From contig NZ_JAMBNO010000029.1 of the NCBI RefSeq assembly GCF_023715105.1, forward strand, positions 1 through 37,011: DNA of 37,011 bases. The letters run 5' to 3'. Shown here piece after piece: positions 23,904 to 31,167 of the stretch. The notes under the pieces are model-generated. The model saw only the letters and a program-made list of their open reading frames with translations, made no database searches and was not told where the DNA came from. Within the stretch, counting starts at the first letter, position 1; each line of letters opens with the position of its first letter. The translations under genes were made by a program, and so were the position numbers. The DNA comes from Hydrogenophaga intermedia. Lineage in GTDB: Bacteria > Pseudomonadota > Gammaproteobacteria > Burkholderiales > Burkholderiaceae_C.

Positions 23904-24311
23904 GGCGGCCCGCGCGATCGGGCGCGGCGCCGGGGCTCTCTGACAACCTGCACCCCTGCCCAGGGGATCGAAGAGGGGGGCATTGGCCGCATCCCCCGCG
24001 GCCGTGTCCAGCTCGGCCACCAGGCGGGCCACCGTGGCCCTGAGCTGGGCGTTTTCGGCCTGCAGGGCGCCGATCAGGCCGCGCTGCACGCTGTCTCGGT
24101 TGAAGATCTCGGCATCGAGCACGGACTGCCCCCAGCGGGTTTCCCAGAAGAGCGCCAGGTGCACCGCGCGCGGTGCCTGGTCGGCCACCTGGTAGCGTTG
24201 AAGAGTTCGGGGATTGACCCCCAGGTGTCGCGCGACAGTTCGCGCGCACCTGGTGGGAATGTCATCGAGCAAAAGCGAGAGCGGGGGCAGCTGGCCAGGC
24301 GCACGGAACAT
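23751..24311 (-). CDS. Phage HTH protein opposing the late operon (element A)
   Basis: 186 residues; AGGGAAA precedes the ATG at 24311. The conserved part is about 15-95: TVARHLGVNPRTLQRYQVADQAPRAV then LFWETRWGQSVLDAEIFN and a helical AENAQLRATVARLVAEL. This pattern (HTH, A-P-R-A-V, then W-G) is the type I associate with DUF3653-like proteins of filamentous prophages. The C-terminal 90 residues run antisense to the end of the late operon and may not be functional. It faces its counterpart in element B across the middle attachment site. A role as regulator of late genes or of excision is inference. Confidence 0.6.
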   Translation of the reverse strand: MFRAPGQLPPLSLLLDDIPTRCARTVARHLGVNPRTLQRYQVADQAPRAVHLALFWETRWGQSVLDAEIFNRDSVQRGLIGALQAENAQLRATVARLVAELDTAAGDAANAPLFDPLGRGAGCQRAPAPRPIARAASAVELVAVAAAGRGGAGAARVVGDPGAQLGQLREDQRGQDGPADEHQALA

Positions 24312-24402
24312 GGGTTTCCCTGTGTTGTTGTGGGCCGGCCAATTTGCCGATGACCTGGCCGCGCGTGGTGCGAAGAAACACACGCAGACGGCGACGCAGA
24401 TA

Positions 24403-24430
24403 ACTAAACATAATATACATCGTGGAAACC
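24403..24430 (+). other. Middle attachment site, dif-like (junction of elements A and B)
   Basis: ACTAAACATAA-TATACA-TCGTGGAAACC. Read on the minus strand the core TGTATA followed by TTATGTTTAGT matches the dif core and XerD arm (TTATGTTAAAT) at 9 of 11 positions, while the XerC arm is degenerate. The left arm belongs to element A and the right arm to element B. It is shared as the right end of A and the left end of B. Confidence 0.7.
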
Positions 24431-24510
24431 CAAGCGGCGGCGCAAGCCGGTCCCCTCAAGCTGGTGCAGCGGGCTGTCGATAGCCTGAGAAAACCCCACG
24501 GGAGAGCCGC

Positions 24511-24990
24511 ATGCTGAAACCGCCCAAGGTCGGCGGCGTGGAGCACCTACGCCTGTTCGTTCACGAGGTCGGCGCCGAGCGCGCCTGTCAGGTGCTGGAC
24601 GTGCACCCGACCACCATGCGCCGCTGGCTGCGCGGGGCCGTGCCGGTGCCACGGGCGCCGGTGCATGCCCTGTACTGGCTCACGAGCTGGGGTTTCGCCG
24701 ATGCGTGCGCCGAAGCGCACTGGAGCCACCAATGGCTGGTGGCTCAGGTCGATGAGCTGCGGCGGCAGCTCACCATGGCGCATTCAGCCCTTCTTGCGCG
24801 CCTTGACGATGCGCCCGCCCTTGGCGTAGCGGTACCCCTTCTTGAGGCGCCCCTTGCCCTTGGTGGCGGTGGATTTGCGAACGGTGCGACGGCGAGTGGC
24901 CATGATGGTCTCCAGTGGGTCAGAACGGCCGCGGGGCATCGCCCCACTGCCTGGCGATCCAGGCCCGCAGGCCCGGCAGTTGCGACATGA
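24511..24990 (+). CDS. Phage HTH protein opposing the late operon (element B)
   Basis: Up to 159 residues from ATG 24511 (GGGAGAG upstream). The conserved region is 8-95: ERACQVLDVHPTTMRRWLRG, VPVPRAPVHALYWLTSWGF and WLVAQVDELRRQL. It matches element A's 23751-24311 protein in design and position. From about 24784 the frame runs antisense to two late genes and its sequence becomes low in structure, so the working protein may be the first 95-110 residues. Function is unknown; DNA binding is likely from the HTH. Confidence 0.58.
   Translation: MLKPPKVGGVEHLRLFVHEVGAERACQVLDVHPTTMRRWLRGAVPVPRAPVHALYWLTSWGFADACAEAHWSHQWLVAQVDELRRQLTMAHSALLARLDDAPALGVAVPLLEAPLALGGGGFANGATASGHDGLQWVRTAAGHRPTAWRSRPAGPAVAT
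24784..24903 (-). CDS. Highly basic 39-aa protein (element B)
   Basis: Begins MATRRRTVRKSTATKGKGRL and ends with RIVKARKKG; about 18 of 39 residues are Arg or Lys and none are acidic. GGAGACC precedes the ATG at 24903. It is the last gene of the late operon. A protamine-like genome-condensing virion protein is the natural guess. Element A has no visible equivalent after its last late gene. Confidence 0.65.
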   Translation of the reverse strand: MATRRRTVRKSTATKGKGRLKKGYRYAKGGRIVKARKKG

Positions 24991-25078
24991 CCAGCGCCGC
25001 CACGATGGCGCCGCCGATCACGATCAAGGCCTCGCGGCCAATCTCGGTGGGCTTGGGGATGATGGCCGCCGCTTTCAC
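24920..25078 (-). CDS. Small membrane protein, 52 aa (element B)
   Basis: From a GTG overlapping the preceding stop. EALIVIGGAIVAALVMSQLP and LRAWIA form the single membrane helix and match the element A protein at 23718. Too short for routine gene finding but well supported by that match and by its place in the operon. Confidence 0.72.
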   Translation of the reverse strand: MKAAAIIPKPTEIGREALIVIGGAIVAALVMSQLPGLRAWIARQWGDAPRPF

Positions 25079-25242
25079 TGCCGGCGCCCCTGCATCGCGT
25101 CGATGCGGTCATTGGCCTTTTCAGCCAGGCGCGCGGCGTTGCTGGCCTTCTCGTGCAGCGTGGCCAGGTCGGCGCGCACGCCCGCATACAGGCCGGCCGC
25201 CATGCATGCGCCGACGATGATCTGACGAACCCACTCCTGCAT
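25075..25242 (-). CDS. Small membrane protein with coiled tail, 55 aa (element B)
   Basis: Begins MQEWVRQIIVGACMAAGLYA (one transmembrane helix) and continues as a charged coiled helix (LHEKASNAARLAEKANDRID). Counterpart of element A's 23569-23721. Its stop overlaps the next GTG. Likely part of the lysis or membrane set. Confidence 0.68.
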   Translation of the reverse strand: MQEWVRQIIVGACMAAGLYAGVRADLATLHEKASNAARLAEKANDRIDAMQGRRQ

Positions 25243-25244
25243 GC

Positions 25245-25607
25245 TCACTTCGCCCTGCCCTTGACGTAGAAAAGGGTGCGGTCCCCGAACAGGTAGAAGC
25301 CCACCGCGCTGGCCATGTTCACCACGTCCTGCGCCGGCTCGCCCTGGCTCGCCTGCCACGCCCACACGGCCAGCACGCCGGCCGAGAACACCGGGCGCTG
25401 AAGCTCGCGCACCGCGGCGACCCAGCGGTAAGACTCGCCCCCGCCCTGCATCGCCTTGAACTGCTCCAGGTCGATGCGTCGCAGCTCCAGCAGCTGGCCG
25501 AAGTCCACCGGCTTGACTTGCTCAGGGGCCAGCCATCGCTGAATCGCGGCCTTGCCGGCTTCGATACCCAGCGGCAGCAGCGCGGCCAGTGCGGTAATGG
25601 GTTCCAT
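25245..25607 (-). CDS. Holin-like/membrane protein, 120 aa (element B)
   Basis: Starts MEPITALAALLPLGIEAGKA; shares IQRWLAPE, WVAAVRELQRPVF and NMASAVGFYLFGDRTLF with element A's 23205-23582. Hydrophobic segments lie at about 5-16, 72-88 and 97-110. It is the most similar protein between the two proviruses and so useful for finding relatives. Holin-like by size and topology only. Confidence 0.72.
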   Translation of the reverse strand: MEPITALAALLPLGIEAGKAAIQRWLAPEQVKPVDFGQLLELRRIDLEQFKAMQGGGESYRWVAAVRELQRPVFSAGVLAVWAWQASQGEPAQDVVNMASAVGFYLFGDRTLFYVKGRAK

Positions 25608-25609
25608 GC

Positions 25610-26101
25610 TCAGTACCCCACTTGTCTGTCAATGCGGCGCGCGTCGATGCCGCCGTAGCCGATGCCCACATCGGGCGGTGGTGGCTCGGGGTTGAACAGC
25701 TCATACAGCCACACGCCGAGCGAGAAGTCGCGCTGTCCGGTGATCGCCCCGCCCACCGCGTTGACGCCGCGATAGGCCAGGTTCTCGGGGTTGGCCGGGT
25801 TGACGGCAGTCCCCAGGCTGGCCAGCACCGCGTTTCGGCGCGCCTGCGCCTGTTCGAAGGTGTCGCGCGTCCAGTTTTCCGCGGCCCAGAAGCCATCCGA
25901 CGCCGCTTCGGCGGCGCCGCCCACGGCATCACCCACGGCGCCGGCCGCGCTCGATACCCAGCCGCCCACGTCGGGCAAGTCGGGGATGGCGCCGCTGATG
26001 GCCTGGCTGGTGCGCCGCACGGCCCACACGCCCACGCCGATGACCGCCACGCCGATGGCGAGCTTGATCAACAGGTCAGCGGAGACAGGCGCGACTTTCA
26101 T
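25610..26101 (-). CDS. Membrane-anchored protein, 163 aa (element B)
   Basis: N-terminal helix (about 9-27, LLIKLAIGVAVIGVGVWAV), a Gly/Ala-rich amphipathic section (WVSSAAGAVGDAVGGAAEAA), then a soluble region ending with DVGIGYGGIDARRIDRQVGY. Matches the layout of element A's 22720-23196 protein. Probably a virion membrane or lysis-related protein; family unknown. Confidence 0.65.
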   Translation of the reverse strand: MKVAPVSADLLIKLAIGVAVIGVGVWAVRRTSQAISGAIPDLPDVGGWVSSAAGAVGDAVGGAAEAASDGFWAAENWTRDTFEQAQARRNAVLASLGTAVNPANPENLAYRGVNAVGGAITGQRDFSLGVWLYELFNPEPPPPDVGIGYGGIDARRIDRQVGY

Positions 26102-26104
26102 GTG

Positions 26105-26347
26105 TCAGGTGCCGTTGTCGGTGGCGGCGGCCGGTGCCGGCGCGGCCACGGGTGCCGGTGCCGGTGCGGCGGTGGCGCCGCCGAACACCGAGTCGAACAG
26201 GCCGTCGAAGCTCAGGCCAGCGCCAGGCGTTGCGGCGCCCTCGCCTGCGTTGCTCGCCTGGCTGCGGCGCCACGCGGCGAAGGCGAGCACGCCCGCTATG
26301 CCCAGGATGGCCAAGGGGATCAGCATCGAGCGCTTCACGACTTCCAC
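26105..26347 (-). CDS. Small membrane protein, 80 aa, element-B-specific
   Basis: One N-terminal transmembrane helix (about 8-26, MLIPLAILGIAGVLAFAAW) and an Ala/Pro-rich C-terminus. Overlaps the preceding gene by 13 bases. I see no counterpart in element A. Possible virion membrane protein. Confidence 0.62.
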   Translation of the reverse strand: MEVVKRSMLIPLAILGIAGVLAFAAWRRSQASNAGEGAATPGAGLSFDGLFDSVFGGATAAPAPAPVAAPAPAAATDNGT

Positions 26348-26733
26348 GCCCCCACCAGGCTGTAAATCGAATCCTGCGCGCTGGTGTTGCCGCCAGGGTT
26401 GTAGGCCACGCCGTCACTGGACAGGGGCACGCCCCAGCCGTTGGCCATGCCCGTGCCCCAGCCGGTGGCCAGGCTGTACGGGTCGTTGCCCTTGGCGCGC
26501 TCGCCGAAGAAGTCGAACGCCTTGCCCAGCAGGCCCGCGGCGAGCTGGTATTTCAGGGCATCGGTCTCGGCCCTGCTGCCTTGCAGGGCCTGCTGGTTTT
26601 GTGCCGGCGTCGGGTAGATCGGCGCGGGCGCCGCGCCCTGGCCACGCATGCGCGAGAACGCCCAGAACGCGGCGATGCCCACGCCGGCCAGCAGCAACAG
26701 GTTCATGGGGTTGGGGGACGATGCAGCAGCCAT
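26335..26733 (-). CDS. Membrane-anchored protein, 132 aa, element-B-specific
   Basis: N-terminal helix (about 10-26, MNLLLLAGVGIAAFWAF), then a Pro/Gln-rich linker and a soluble Gly/Tyr/Asn-rich part (LATGWGTGMANGWGVPL). No equivalent in element A, which goes directly from transglycosylase to the 158-aa protein. Its position suggests a virion protein. Confidence 0.63.
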   Translation of the reverse strand: MAAASSPNPMNLLLLAGVGIAAFWAFSRMRGQGAAPAPIYPTPAQNQQALQGSRAETDALKYQLAAGLLGKAFDFFGERAKGNDPYSLATGWGTGMANGWGVPLSSDGVAYNPGGNTSAQDSIYSLVGAWKS

Positions 26734-26734
26734 G

Positions 26735-27475
26735 TCATGCCTCAGTGGTGCCCCCGGCCGCCTGGTAAGCGGACACGAGGGATGCGAGCTTGCGCTCGGG
26801 TTGGTCGTAGCCGGCGCCCGGCAGGCTCGCCCAGGTGGGCGCCACCTTCTCCACGGCGATGGCGAAGCGGCCGGCGCGCACGTCGTTCAACGCGCCGCGC
26901 TGGCGGATCAGCTCCACGGCCGCGGCGTCCTGGCTGGCCGGGCCGAAGTCGGGCAGGTTCAGCTTGCGTTTCAGCTCCAGCCAGGTGCCCCGGATGATCT
27001 GGTACGCGCCCGCCGCGGTGGACTTGCAGCCCGGCCCGAAGCCGGCGCCGCGGCAGTAGCTGTCTGGCAGCGCCTTGCCGCCCCACTCGCCCGTGACGGC
27101 CGGGTGATCGACCAGGTTGCGGATGGTGTGGCTGTAGCCGTAGCACACGCGGTAGGGGTCGCCCTGCCCCGCGGTGCCCTCGGCGTAGCGGATCATGGCC
27201 AGGAACGCGGCCACGTTGCGCGCGGCCTGGTCATCGCTCACCGCGGGCGGAATGTAGGTGCGAGGGTCAACGCTCACGGCCGCCGACTCCACAAGGTTGG
27301 GCAGTTGGTCGCGTTCCTGCTCGCTGTCGCGGCCCACGTCCAGCCACGACAGATCGGGCACGCTGATGCCGGCCCATGGCTCGGCCTGGCCAGGCTGCTG
27401 CGCGGCCTGCGCGCGGCGCGTGGCCAGCAACGCGGCCGCGGCCACGGTGGCGATGACAGCGAGGGTCCAGCGCAT
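26735..27475 (-). CDS. Lambda-R-like lytic transglycosylase with N-terminal anchor (element B)
   Basis: 246 residues. Signal-anchor-like helix at 3-18, then the domain (about 85-240) with FLAMIRYAEGT (catalytic Glu), STAAGAYQIIRGTWLELK, DFGPASQDAAAVELI and TWASLPGAGYDQ, matching lambda endolysin R. It is downstream of the spike gene as in element A and equal in length. Cleaves peptidoglycan during entry and/or release; which one cannot be told from sequence. Confidence 0.87.
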   Translation of the reverse strand: MRWTLAVIATVAAAALLATRRAQAAQQPGQAEPWAGISVPDLSWLDVGRDSEQERDQLPNLVESAAVSVDPRTYIPPAVSDDQAARNVAAFLAMIRYAEGTAGQGDPYRVCYGYSHTIRNLVDHPAVTGEWGGKALPDSYCRGAGFGPGCKSTAAGAYQIIRGTWLELKRKLNLPDFGPASQDAAAVELIRQRGALNDVRAGRFAIAVEKVAPTWASLPGAGYDQPERKLASLVSAYQAAGGTTEA

Positions 27476-27478
27476 GCA

Positions 27479-28177
27479 TCACAGCAGGGTGTAGCGGCAG
27501 TTGCGCAGGTATCCCGCGGTGCCGTTGAAACCGGAGATGAAGAAGAAGCCCAGGCCGGCCTCGATGCGCACGGGGTTCTCGCGGCGAATGGACAGGTTTG
27601 CCGTGCCGCCGTTGTTCGCCGTGGTGAAGGTCTGTGCGATCACTTCGCCGTCGCTGATGTTGGCCGGTGCGGTGGCCTTGGCGATGAACACCTGATTGCC
27701 CGCGGTGGCCACCACGTCGGAGGCTTCCATGTGGTGGATGATGGCCCCGTTGACGTTGGCCGCCGCGTTGAAGATGGTGATGGGCGTGTTGACGGCCACC
27801 GTGCTGGTGTCGCGCCAGTTGCCGGTGGGCAGCTGGTCGGCACGCACCAGCACGGGCGAAGCGCGCAGCTGCGCATCGGTCAGCGCGCCGCTGATGATGA
27901 CCACCGAGCCCGAGAAGGTCTGATTGACGAACTCGGCCGGCGTCATCAGCAGCTTGACGGTGTTCGGCGCGCCGCTTTCATCGAACAGCTCAAGGCGCTG
28001 GAACGGAACGGCCTTTAGGCCCTGCCCTGCCACCAGGCCCTTGAAGGTGCCGAAGGTGTCGCCGCGCACCGTCAGCGGCCCGGTGCTTTCCTGAATGATG
28101 AAGTTGTCATTCGTGGCCGGAATCTGCACCGAGCCGTTGGCCGGGATGGTGTACGTGTACTGCTGTAGCTGTTTCAT
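27479..28177 (-). CDS. Putative spike/receptor-binding protein (element B)
   Basis: 232 residues, beta-rich, no membrane segment. Its N-terminal domain (YTIPANGSVQIPATNDNF and following) differs from element A's, the linker keeps one SGALTDAQLRASPVLV unit, and the C-terminal domain is homologous (FNAAANVNGAI, FIAKATAPANISDGEVIAQ, AGLGFFFISGF, CRYTLL). ATGA overlap with the preceding gene. Spike assignment is inferred from repeats and position. Confidence 0.62.
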   Translation of the reverse strand: MKQLQQYTYTIPANGSVQIPATNDNFIIQESTGPLTVRGDTFGTFKGLVAGQGLKAVPFQRLELFDESGAPNTVKLLMTPAEFVNQTFSGSVVIISGALTDAQLRASPVLVRADQLPTGNWRDTSTVAVNTPITIFNAAANVNGAIIHHMEASDVVATAGNQVFIAKATAPANISDGEVIAQTFTTANNGGTANLSIRRENPVRIEAGLGFFFISGFNGTAGYLRNCRYTLL

Positions 28178-28515
28178 CGCTTGGCTACTTGAATGGCGAC
28201 CAGGCCAGCCATGGCGATGGCGCCGATGGTGATCCAGTCGGTGAGCACGCCGCGGCCCTTGGCTTCCTGGTAGGCGTCGGCTACCTGGCCCTGGCTCGCT
28301 TTCACGAAATCGAGCGCCTGCGCGCCCACGGTTTGCGAGAAGTCGAAGGCCCGATTGATCGCGCCGTTGTCGAGAACGGAAACCTGCGCGCCGTTCTGCG
28401 CCAGGATGCCGCCGCCGCTGTTGACGTTGGACCCCTCGGCCGAGACCCCGCCCTCGCCGATCACTCGGCGGTTGTCGGTCTGGTTCGTGGCCTGGCTGCT
28501 TTTGCTGCTGCTCAT
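28174..28515 (-). CDS. Virion-associated protein with terminal membrane helix, 113 aa (element B)
   Basis: Ser/Asn/Gly-rich start (MSSSKSSQATNQTDNRRV), a central helix and a C-terminal transmembrane segment (about 92-110, WITIGAIAMAGLVAIQVA). Homologous in layout to element A's 20737-21201. ATGA overlaps at both ends. Confidence 0.66.
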   Translation of the reverse strand: MSSSKSSQATNQTDNRRVIGEGGVSAEGSNVNSGGGILAQNGAQVSVLDNGAINRAFDFSQTVGAQALDFVKASQGQVADAYQEAKGRGVLTDWITIGAIAMAGLVAIQVAKR

Positions 28516-28916
28516 CAGTGCCCCAGCTTCTTGGTGACGATGGCGCCCGTGGTGACCCAGCCCACACGCTGCGCGCCGCGCACCAGGCCCGGCAGCTGCG
28601 TGGACATGGCCAGCACATCGGCGTTCAACATGGTGGCCACGCGCATCAGCCCGCGATCGATGGCCGCGAATTGAAAGAGCGGCGCCTCGCTCACCATGCC
28701 GACCACTTCCGCGCGCACGCCGTGGGTGCAAAGCACCGGGCGCACCGCGGCCAGGGCCGACTGCGCGCCGGCATCGAGCTGGAACACGTAGGCGCCATGG
28801 AGCTGTTCGCCGTGGGTCTCCAGCGCCCCCCAGGGGTTGCGCGCGGCGATGGGCGCGAAGCGCTCCAGCAGCTCGGGCGACCACTCGCGCGGGGTCACTT
28901 TCGGCTCAACAGCCAT
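28515..28916 (-). CDS. Small acetyltransferase-like protein, 133 aa (element B)
   Basis: Contains HGAYVFQLDAGAQSALAAVR in the middle and GLMRVATMLNADVLAMSTQ, then LVRGAQRVGWVTTGAIVTKK at the end; the last strand-helix pattern resembles element A's 20354-20740 protein (LVRRAERLGYQVHGFILRK). GNAT-like fold is possible but the cofactor loop is not apparent. Role unknown. Confidence 0.55.
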   Translation of the reverse strand: MAVEPKVTPREWSPELLERFAPIAARNPWGALETHGEQLHGAYVFQLDAGAQSALAAVRPVLCTHGVRAEVVGMVSEAPLFQFAAIDRGLMRVATMLNADVLAMSTQLPGLVRGAQRVGWVTTGAIVTKKLGH

Positions 28917-29116
28917 ACGGCCCCCAGCAATGCAACGCCCACGCCCAGCAGCAGGTACGGGTTCGACTGGCCTTGAAAGGCCACGCCCGAGCCGCCGAGG
29001 TTGACCGTCCAGGCGCCGCCGCCCGGCCCCACGATGGTGGCGCCGTTGCCGGCTGCGCTGGTCGCGCCCGAACTGAGCCCGAGCGACTGGAGCGCGGGCA
29101 GGAAACCCGGGCCCAT
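28895..29116 (-). CDS. Virion membrane protein candidate, 73 aa (element B)
   Basis: Gly/Ser-rich with AWTVNLGGSGVAFQG, and a C-terminal transmembrane helix (about 52-69, YLLLGVGVALLGAVWLL) capped by SRK. Counterpart of element A's 20073-20381; also overlaps the acetyltransferase-like gene, here by 22 bases. Confidence 0.66.
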   Translation of the reverse strand: MGPGFLPALQSLGLSSGATSAAGNGATIVGPGGGAWTVNLGGSGVAFQGQSNPYLLLGVGVALLGAVWLLSRK

Positions 29117-29118
29117 GA

Positions 29119-29391
29119 TCAGCCCCGCTTGAGCAAGGCCCAGCCCACGGCCAGGCCGACCACCAGCAGCACCACGCCGGGGATGGCGGTTTGAACCTGC
29201 GCCTGGCTGGCCGGTTGGCCCTCCACCGCGTAGCCCGCGCCGCCATACACCTGGTAAGCGCCCGGGGTGTTCACCGCCAGGCCGTCGGTCTCGGCGAAGG
29301 ATTGATCGACGCCGAAGTACGAGCCCACCTGCTGGATGAACATCCGCTTGGTGCGCTCGCGCTCCAGGGCGATGCGTTCTGCGTCGGTCAT
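29119..29391 (-). CDS. Virion membrane protein candidate, 90 aa (element B)
   Basis: Charged N-terminal helix (MTDAERIALERERTKRMF), a Gly/Tyr-rich middle and a C-terminal transmembrane helix (about 70-86, IPGVVLLVVGLAVGWAL). It follows the capsid gene directly and takes the slot of element A's 136-aa protein, although sequence similarity is weak. Confidence 0.64.
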   Translation of the reverse strand: MTDAERIALERERTKRMFIQQVGSYFGVDQSFAETDGLAVNTPGAYQVYGGAGYAVEGQPASQAQVQTAIPGVVLLVVGLAVGWALLKRG

Positions 29392-29401
29392 GGTGGCCCG
29401 A

Positions 29402-30238
29402 TCAGTAGCTCGCCAGGGGGATCAGCTCCTCGGTCTCGATGGTGACGGTTTCACCGGCCGAGAACGTCGCGTAGAACTGCGCCGAGCCCACGACGCCTTT
29501 GCGGGTGTCCCAGGTGTTGCCCATCAGGGTGCCGGTCTGCACCGGGTCGAACACGACCAGGCCGGTCTGCGGCACCTTGAAGTTGTCTTTCTGCGCGGCC
29601 TCGTTCTGCGCCTTGGTCAGCTCGTGCTCGGTGATGCCGTCGCGCACCGTCTTGATGGCTGTGCAGTTGGCTGAGTACAGGCAGATGCGGGTGTAGTTCG
29701 AACCACCGCCCGCGGGGTCCAGGTGCGGCACCGGCAGCGCGAATTCGCCCGCCGCGCCCACCACGTAGGTGGCGGCGTGCTTGCGCTTGATCAGGAAGCG
29801 GATACCCGACTCGCTGGGATCGTTCGTGGGCGGCGACACGTCTGCGAAGCCGGCCAGCGTGGGGTTCGTGGCGCCCGCGATGGTGATTTCCAGCCGCAGT
29901 TGCGTGATGCCCGAGGCCGCCGACAGGTCGATGGCGCCGGCCTGGCGCGCGTTGACGGTGACGGCGCGCCGGTCCATGAAGTCGAGCTTCAGGATCGTGG
30001 CATCCGTGGCGCCGCCGTTGTACAGGTTCACGATGTCCAGGCGCGAGCCCGAGGTCTCCCAGATCACCTTGCCGTTGGCCTTCAGCTGGATGGCCGTGAT
30101 CATCGCCTTGGTGAAGGTGCCGCCCATGACGAGGGTCAGCTTTTCCAGGACGGTGCCCAGCAGCTTGTTCAGGTCGTTGATGGCCACGCCGCTGTTGGCG
30201 ACGTTCTGGAATGCGTCCAGCCGAATTTGCTTGTTCAT
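29402..30238 (-). CDS. Major capsid protein, PM2 P2-like double jelly-roll (element B)
   Basis: 278 residues with GGAGG nine bases before the ATG. Beta-rich, no signal or membrane helix. Shared with A: LYNGGATDATILKLDFMDR, then a KRKHAATYVVG-type strand, ICLYSANCTAIKTVRDG, HELTKAQNEAAQKD, and VPQTGLVVFD. Size, neighbours and this conserved pattern support a PM2/FLiP-type double-jelly-roll capsid protein. The pair is strongly diverged, so the two proviruses are different species, not a duplication. Confidence 0.8.
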   Translation of the reverse strand: MNKQIRLDAFQNVANSGVAINDLNKLLGTVLEKLTLVMGGTFTKAMITAIQLKANGKVIWETSGSRLDIVNLYNGGATDATILKLDFMDRRAVTVNARQAGAIDLSAASGITQLRLEITIAGATNPTLAGFADVSPPTNDPSESGIRFLIKRKHAATYVVGAAGEFALPVPHLDPAGGGSNYTRICLYSANCTAIKTVRDGITEHELTKAQNEAAQKDNFKVPQTGLVVFDPVQTGTLMGNTWDTRKGVVGSAQFYATFSAGETVTIETEELIPLASY

Positions 30239-30254
30239 GGGTCGAGCCTCCGGA

Positions 30255-30410
30255 TCAGAGGCCGTTTTTCACGACCGGCAGCTGCTTGGCGATGGCCACG
30301 CCGATGACGCCATAGGCCGCGGCCTTGACCATCGGGTTGGGCACGAACTTCGCCACTGCGAAGGCGATGCCCGCGGCGATGGCGGCGGGCATGAGCTTGG
30401 ACACGTCCAT
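30255..30410 (-). CDS. Small two-span membrane protein, 51 aa (element B)
   Basis: Starts MDVSKLMPAAIAAGIAFAVA; hydrophobic segments at about 7-20 and 30-41, and a basic end (VVKNGL). Same place as the 39-aa protein of A, just before the capsid gene. Too short for routine detection; conserved location supports it. Confidence 0.7.
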   Translation of the reverse strand: MDVSKLMPAAIAAGIAFAVAKFVPNPMVKAAAYGVIGVAIAKQLPVVKNGL

Positions 30411-30429
30411 GTCAGGGTTCCTTGAGGGT

Positions 30430-30507
30430 TGATCGGAGACAGGCCGATCACATCCCCCAAGGCCCGAACGTCAAAACCGCGTGCCTAAGGAACAGTGCCT
30501 AAGGCGT
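30430..30507. promoter_or_regulatory. Inverted and direct repeats between ATPase and capsid cassette (element B)
   Basis: TGATCGG (30430-30436) and CCGATCA (30444-30450) form a perfect 7-bp inverted repeat. Near 30482-30507 GTGCCTAAGG is followed by AGTGCCTAAGG; CCTAAGG/CCTTAG motifs also flank the regulator promoter (35565-35585). This short gap could hold a late promoter under regulator control. Confidence 0.4.
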
Positions 30508-31167
30508 TGGCTTCTGCGCCGAACTGCGGTCAACTTTTTTTCTGAACGTGAGCACGCCGCGCAACGGTTCAGCCTGGCCGGCGCGCCGTTCGATCCAGTG
30601 CAGGTCCGGCAGGCGCATCAGCTCGCGGTGGTCCACGTTCAACAGGTCGGCCAGCGTTCGCGCGTCGGTGGCCTGCGCCACGCGGCCGGTGTGCAGCACG
30701 TCCAGGTTGTTCATAAAGGACTTGTCGCACTCGCTCGGGCGCTGGCCAAGCCCGAAGATCACGAGCGAGCGCTCCACGCCATCAGCGCCGCGGTACAGGC
30801 GCCCGACGTTGACGCACTGGCGCCAGGCGGCCGGCGCGCGGTTGGCTTTGGTGACCTCGGGCAGCTCATCGACCACCATGCACAGGTTTCCCACCAAGAA
30901 GCACGCGCGACAGAACAGGTCGAACTGCGCCGCCACGTCGGCGCCGTGGTCTGGCATGTAGCGCAGCGTGAAGCGCTTGCCGCGCATCGCACGCACGCAC
31001 GCCCCCAGGTCGGTGAAGCCCTCGCCCAGCGTGGCCATGGTCGGGTCATGCTTGTGATCCCACACCACCAGGCGCGGCGGCCTGGCGGTGGCGAGCTGTT
31101 GCATGGTCCAGGCGTTCTTACCCGTGCCGCGGGCGCCGAACACGCCCACCATCAACGCCTTGGTCAT
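30499..31167 (-). CDS. Genome-packaging-type ATPase (element B)
   Basis: 222 residues from the ATG at 31167. Walker A GARGTGKN (11-18, Asn instead of the usual Ser/Thr at the last place), PRLVVWDHKHDP, Walker B LCMVVDELPEV, and a sensor segment VIFGLGQRPSECDKSF. Same length and motif order as element A's ATPase. Start overlaps the preceding stop (ATGA). Longer in-frame starts upstream run across another gene and are rejected. Confidence 0.85.
   Translation of the reverse strand: MTKALMVGVFGARGTGKNAWTMQQLATARPPRLVVWDHKHDPTMATLGEGFTDLGACVRAMRGKRFTLRYMPDHGADVAAQFDLFCRACFLVGNLCMVVDELPEVTKANRAPAAWRQCVNVGRLYRGADGVERSLVIFGLGQRPSECDKSFMNNLDVLHTGRVAQATDARTLADLLNVDHRELMRLPDLHWIERRAGQAEPLRGVLTFRKKVDRSSAQKPTP

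Larger units (their letters stand above)
14097..24419 (+). mobile_element. Element A: PM2-like tailless provirus with plasmid-type replication module
   Basis: About 10.3 kb, close to the 10.1-kb genome of PM2. Order on +: divergent regulator, six small early genes ending with a winged-helix initiator and origin, zinc-ribbon/Pro-rich protein, 159-aa protein, packaging ATPase, small membrane protein, capsid protein, membrane virion proteins, putative spike, transglycosylase, lysis/membrane genes, and an opposing HTH gene. It encodes no integrase, tail, terminase or portal gene. Ends are set by TATACA cores at 14097 and 24414. Most genes overlap by ATGA, GTGA or TGATG and look intact, so the provirus may be active. 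Confidence 0.8.

Noticed and set aside
14097..24419. Filamentous (inovirus) prophage identity for element A
   Set aside because: The regulator, opposing HTH gene and dif-like site are inovirus-like, and the ATPase resembles Zot. But there is no coat protein with signal peptide, no pIII/pIV-type genes, and the 280-aa beta-rich protein, transglycosylase and spike fit an icosahedral membrane phage.
26648..28018. 456-codon open frame on + opposite element B late genes
   Set aside because: Antisense to the transglycosylase and spike genes, which have recognisable motifs and homologues in element A; no motif in the long frame.
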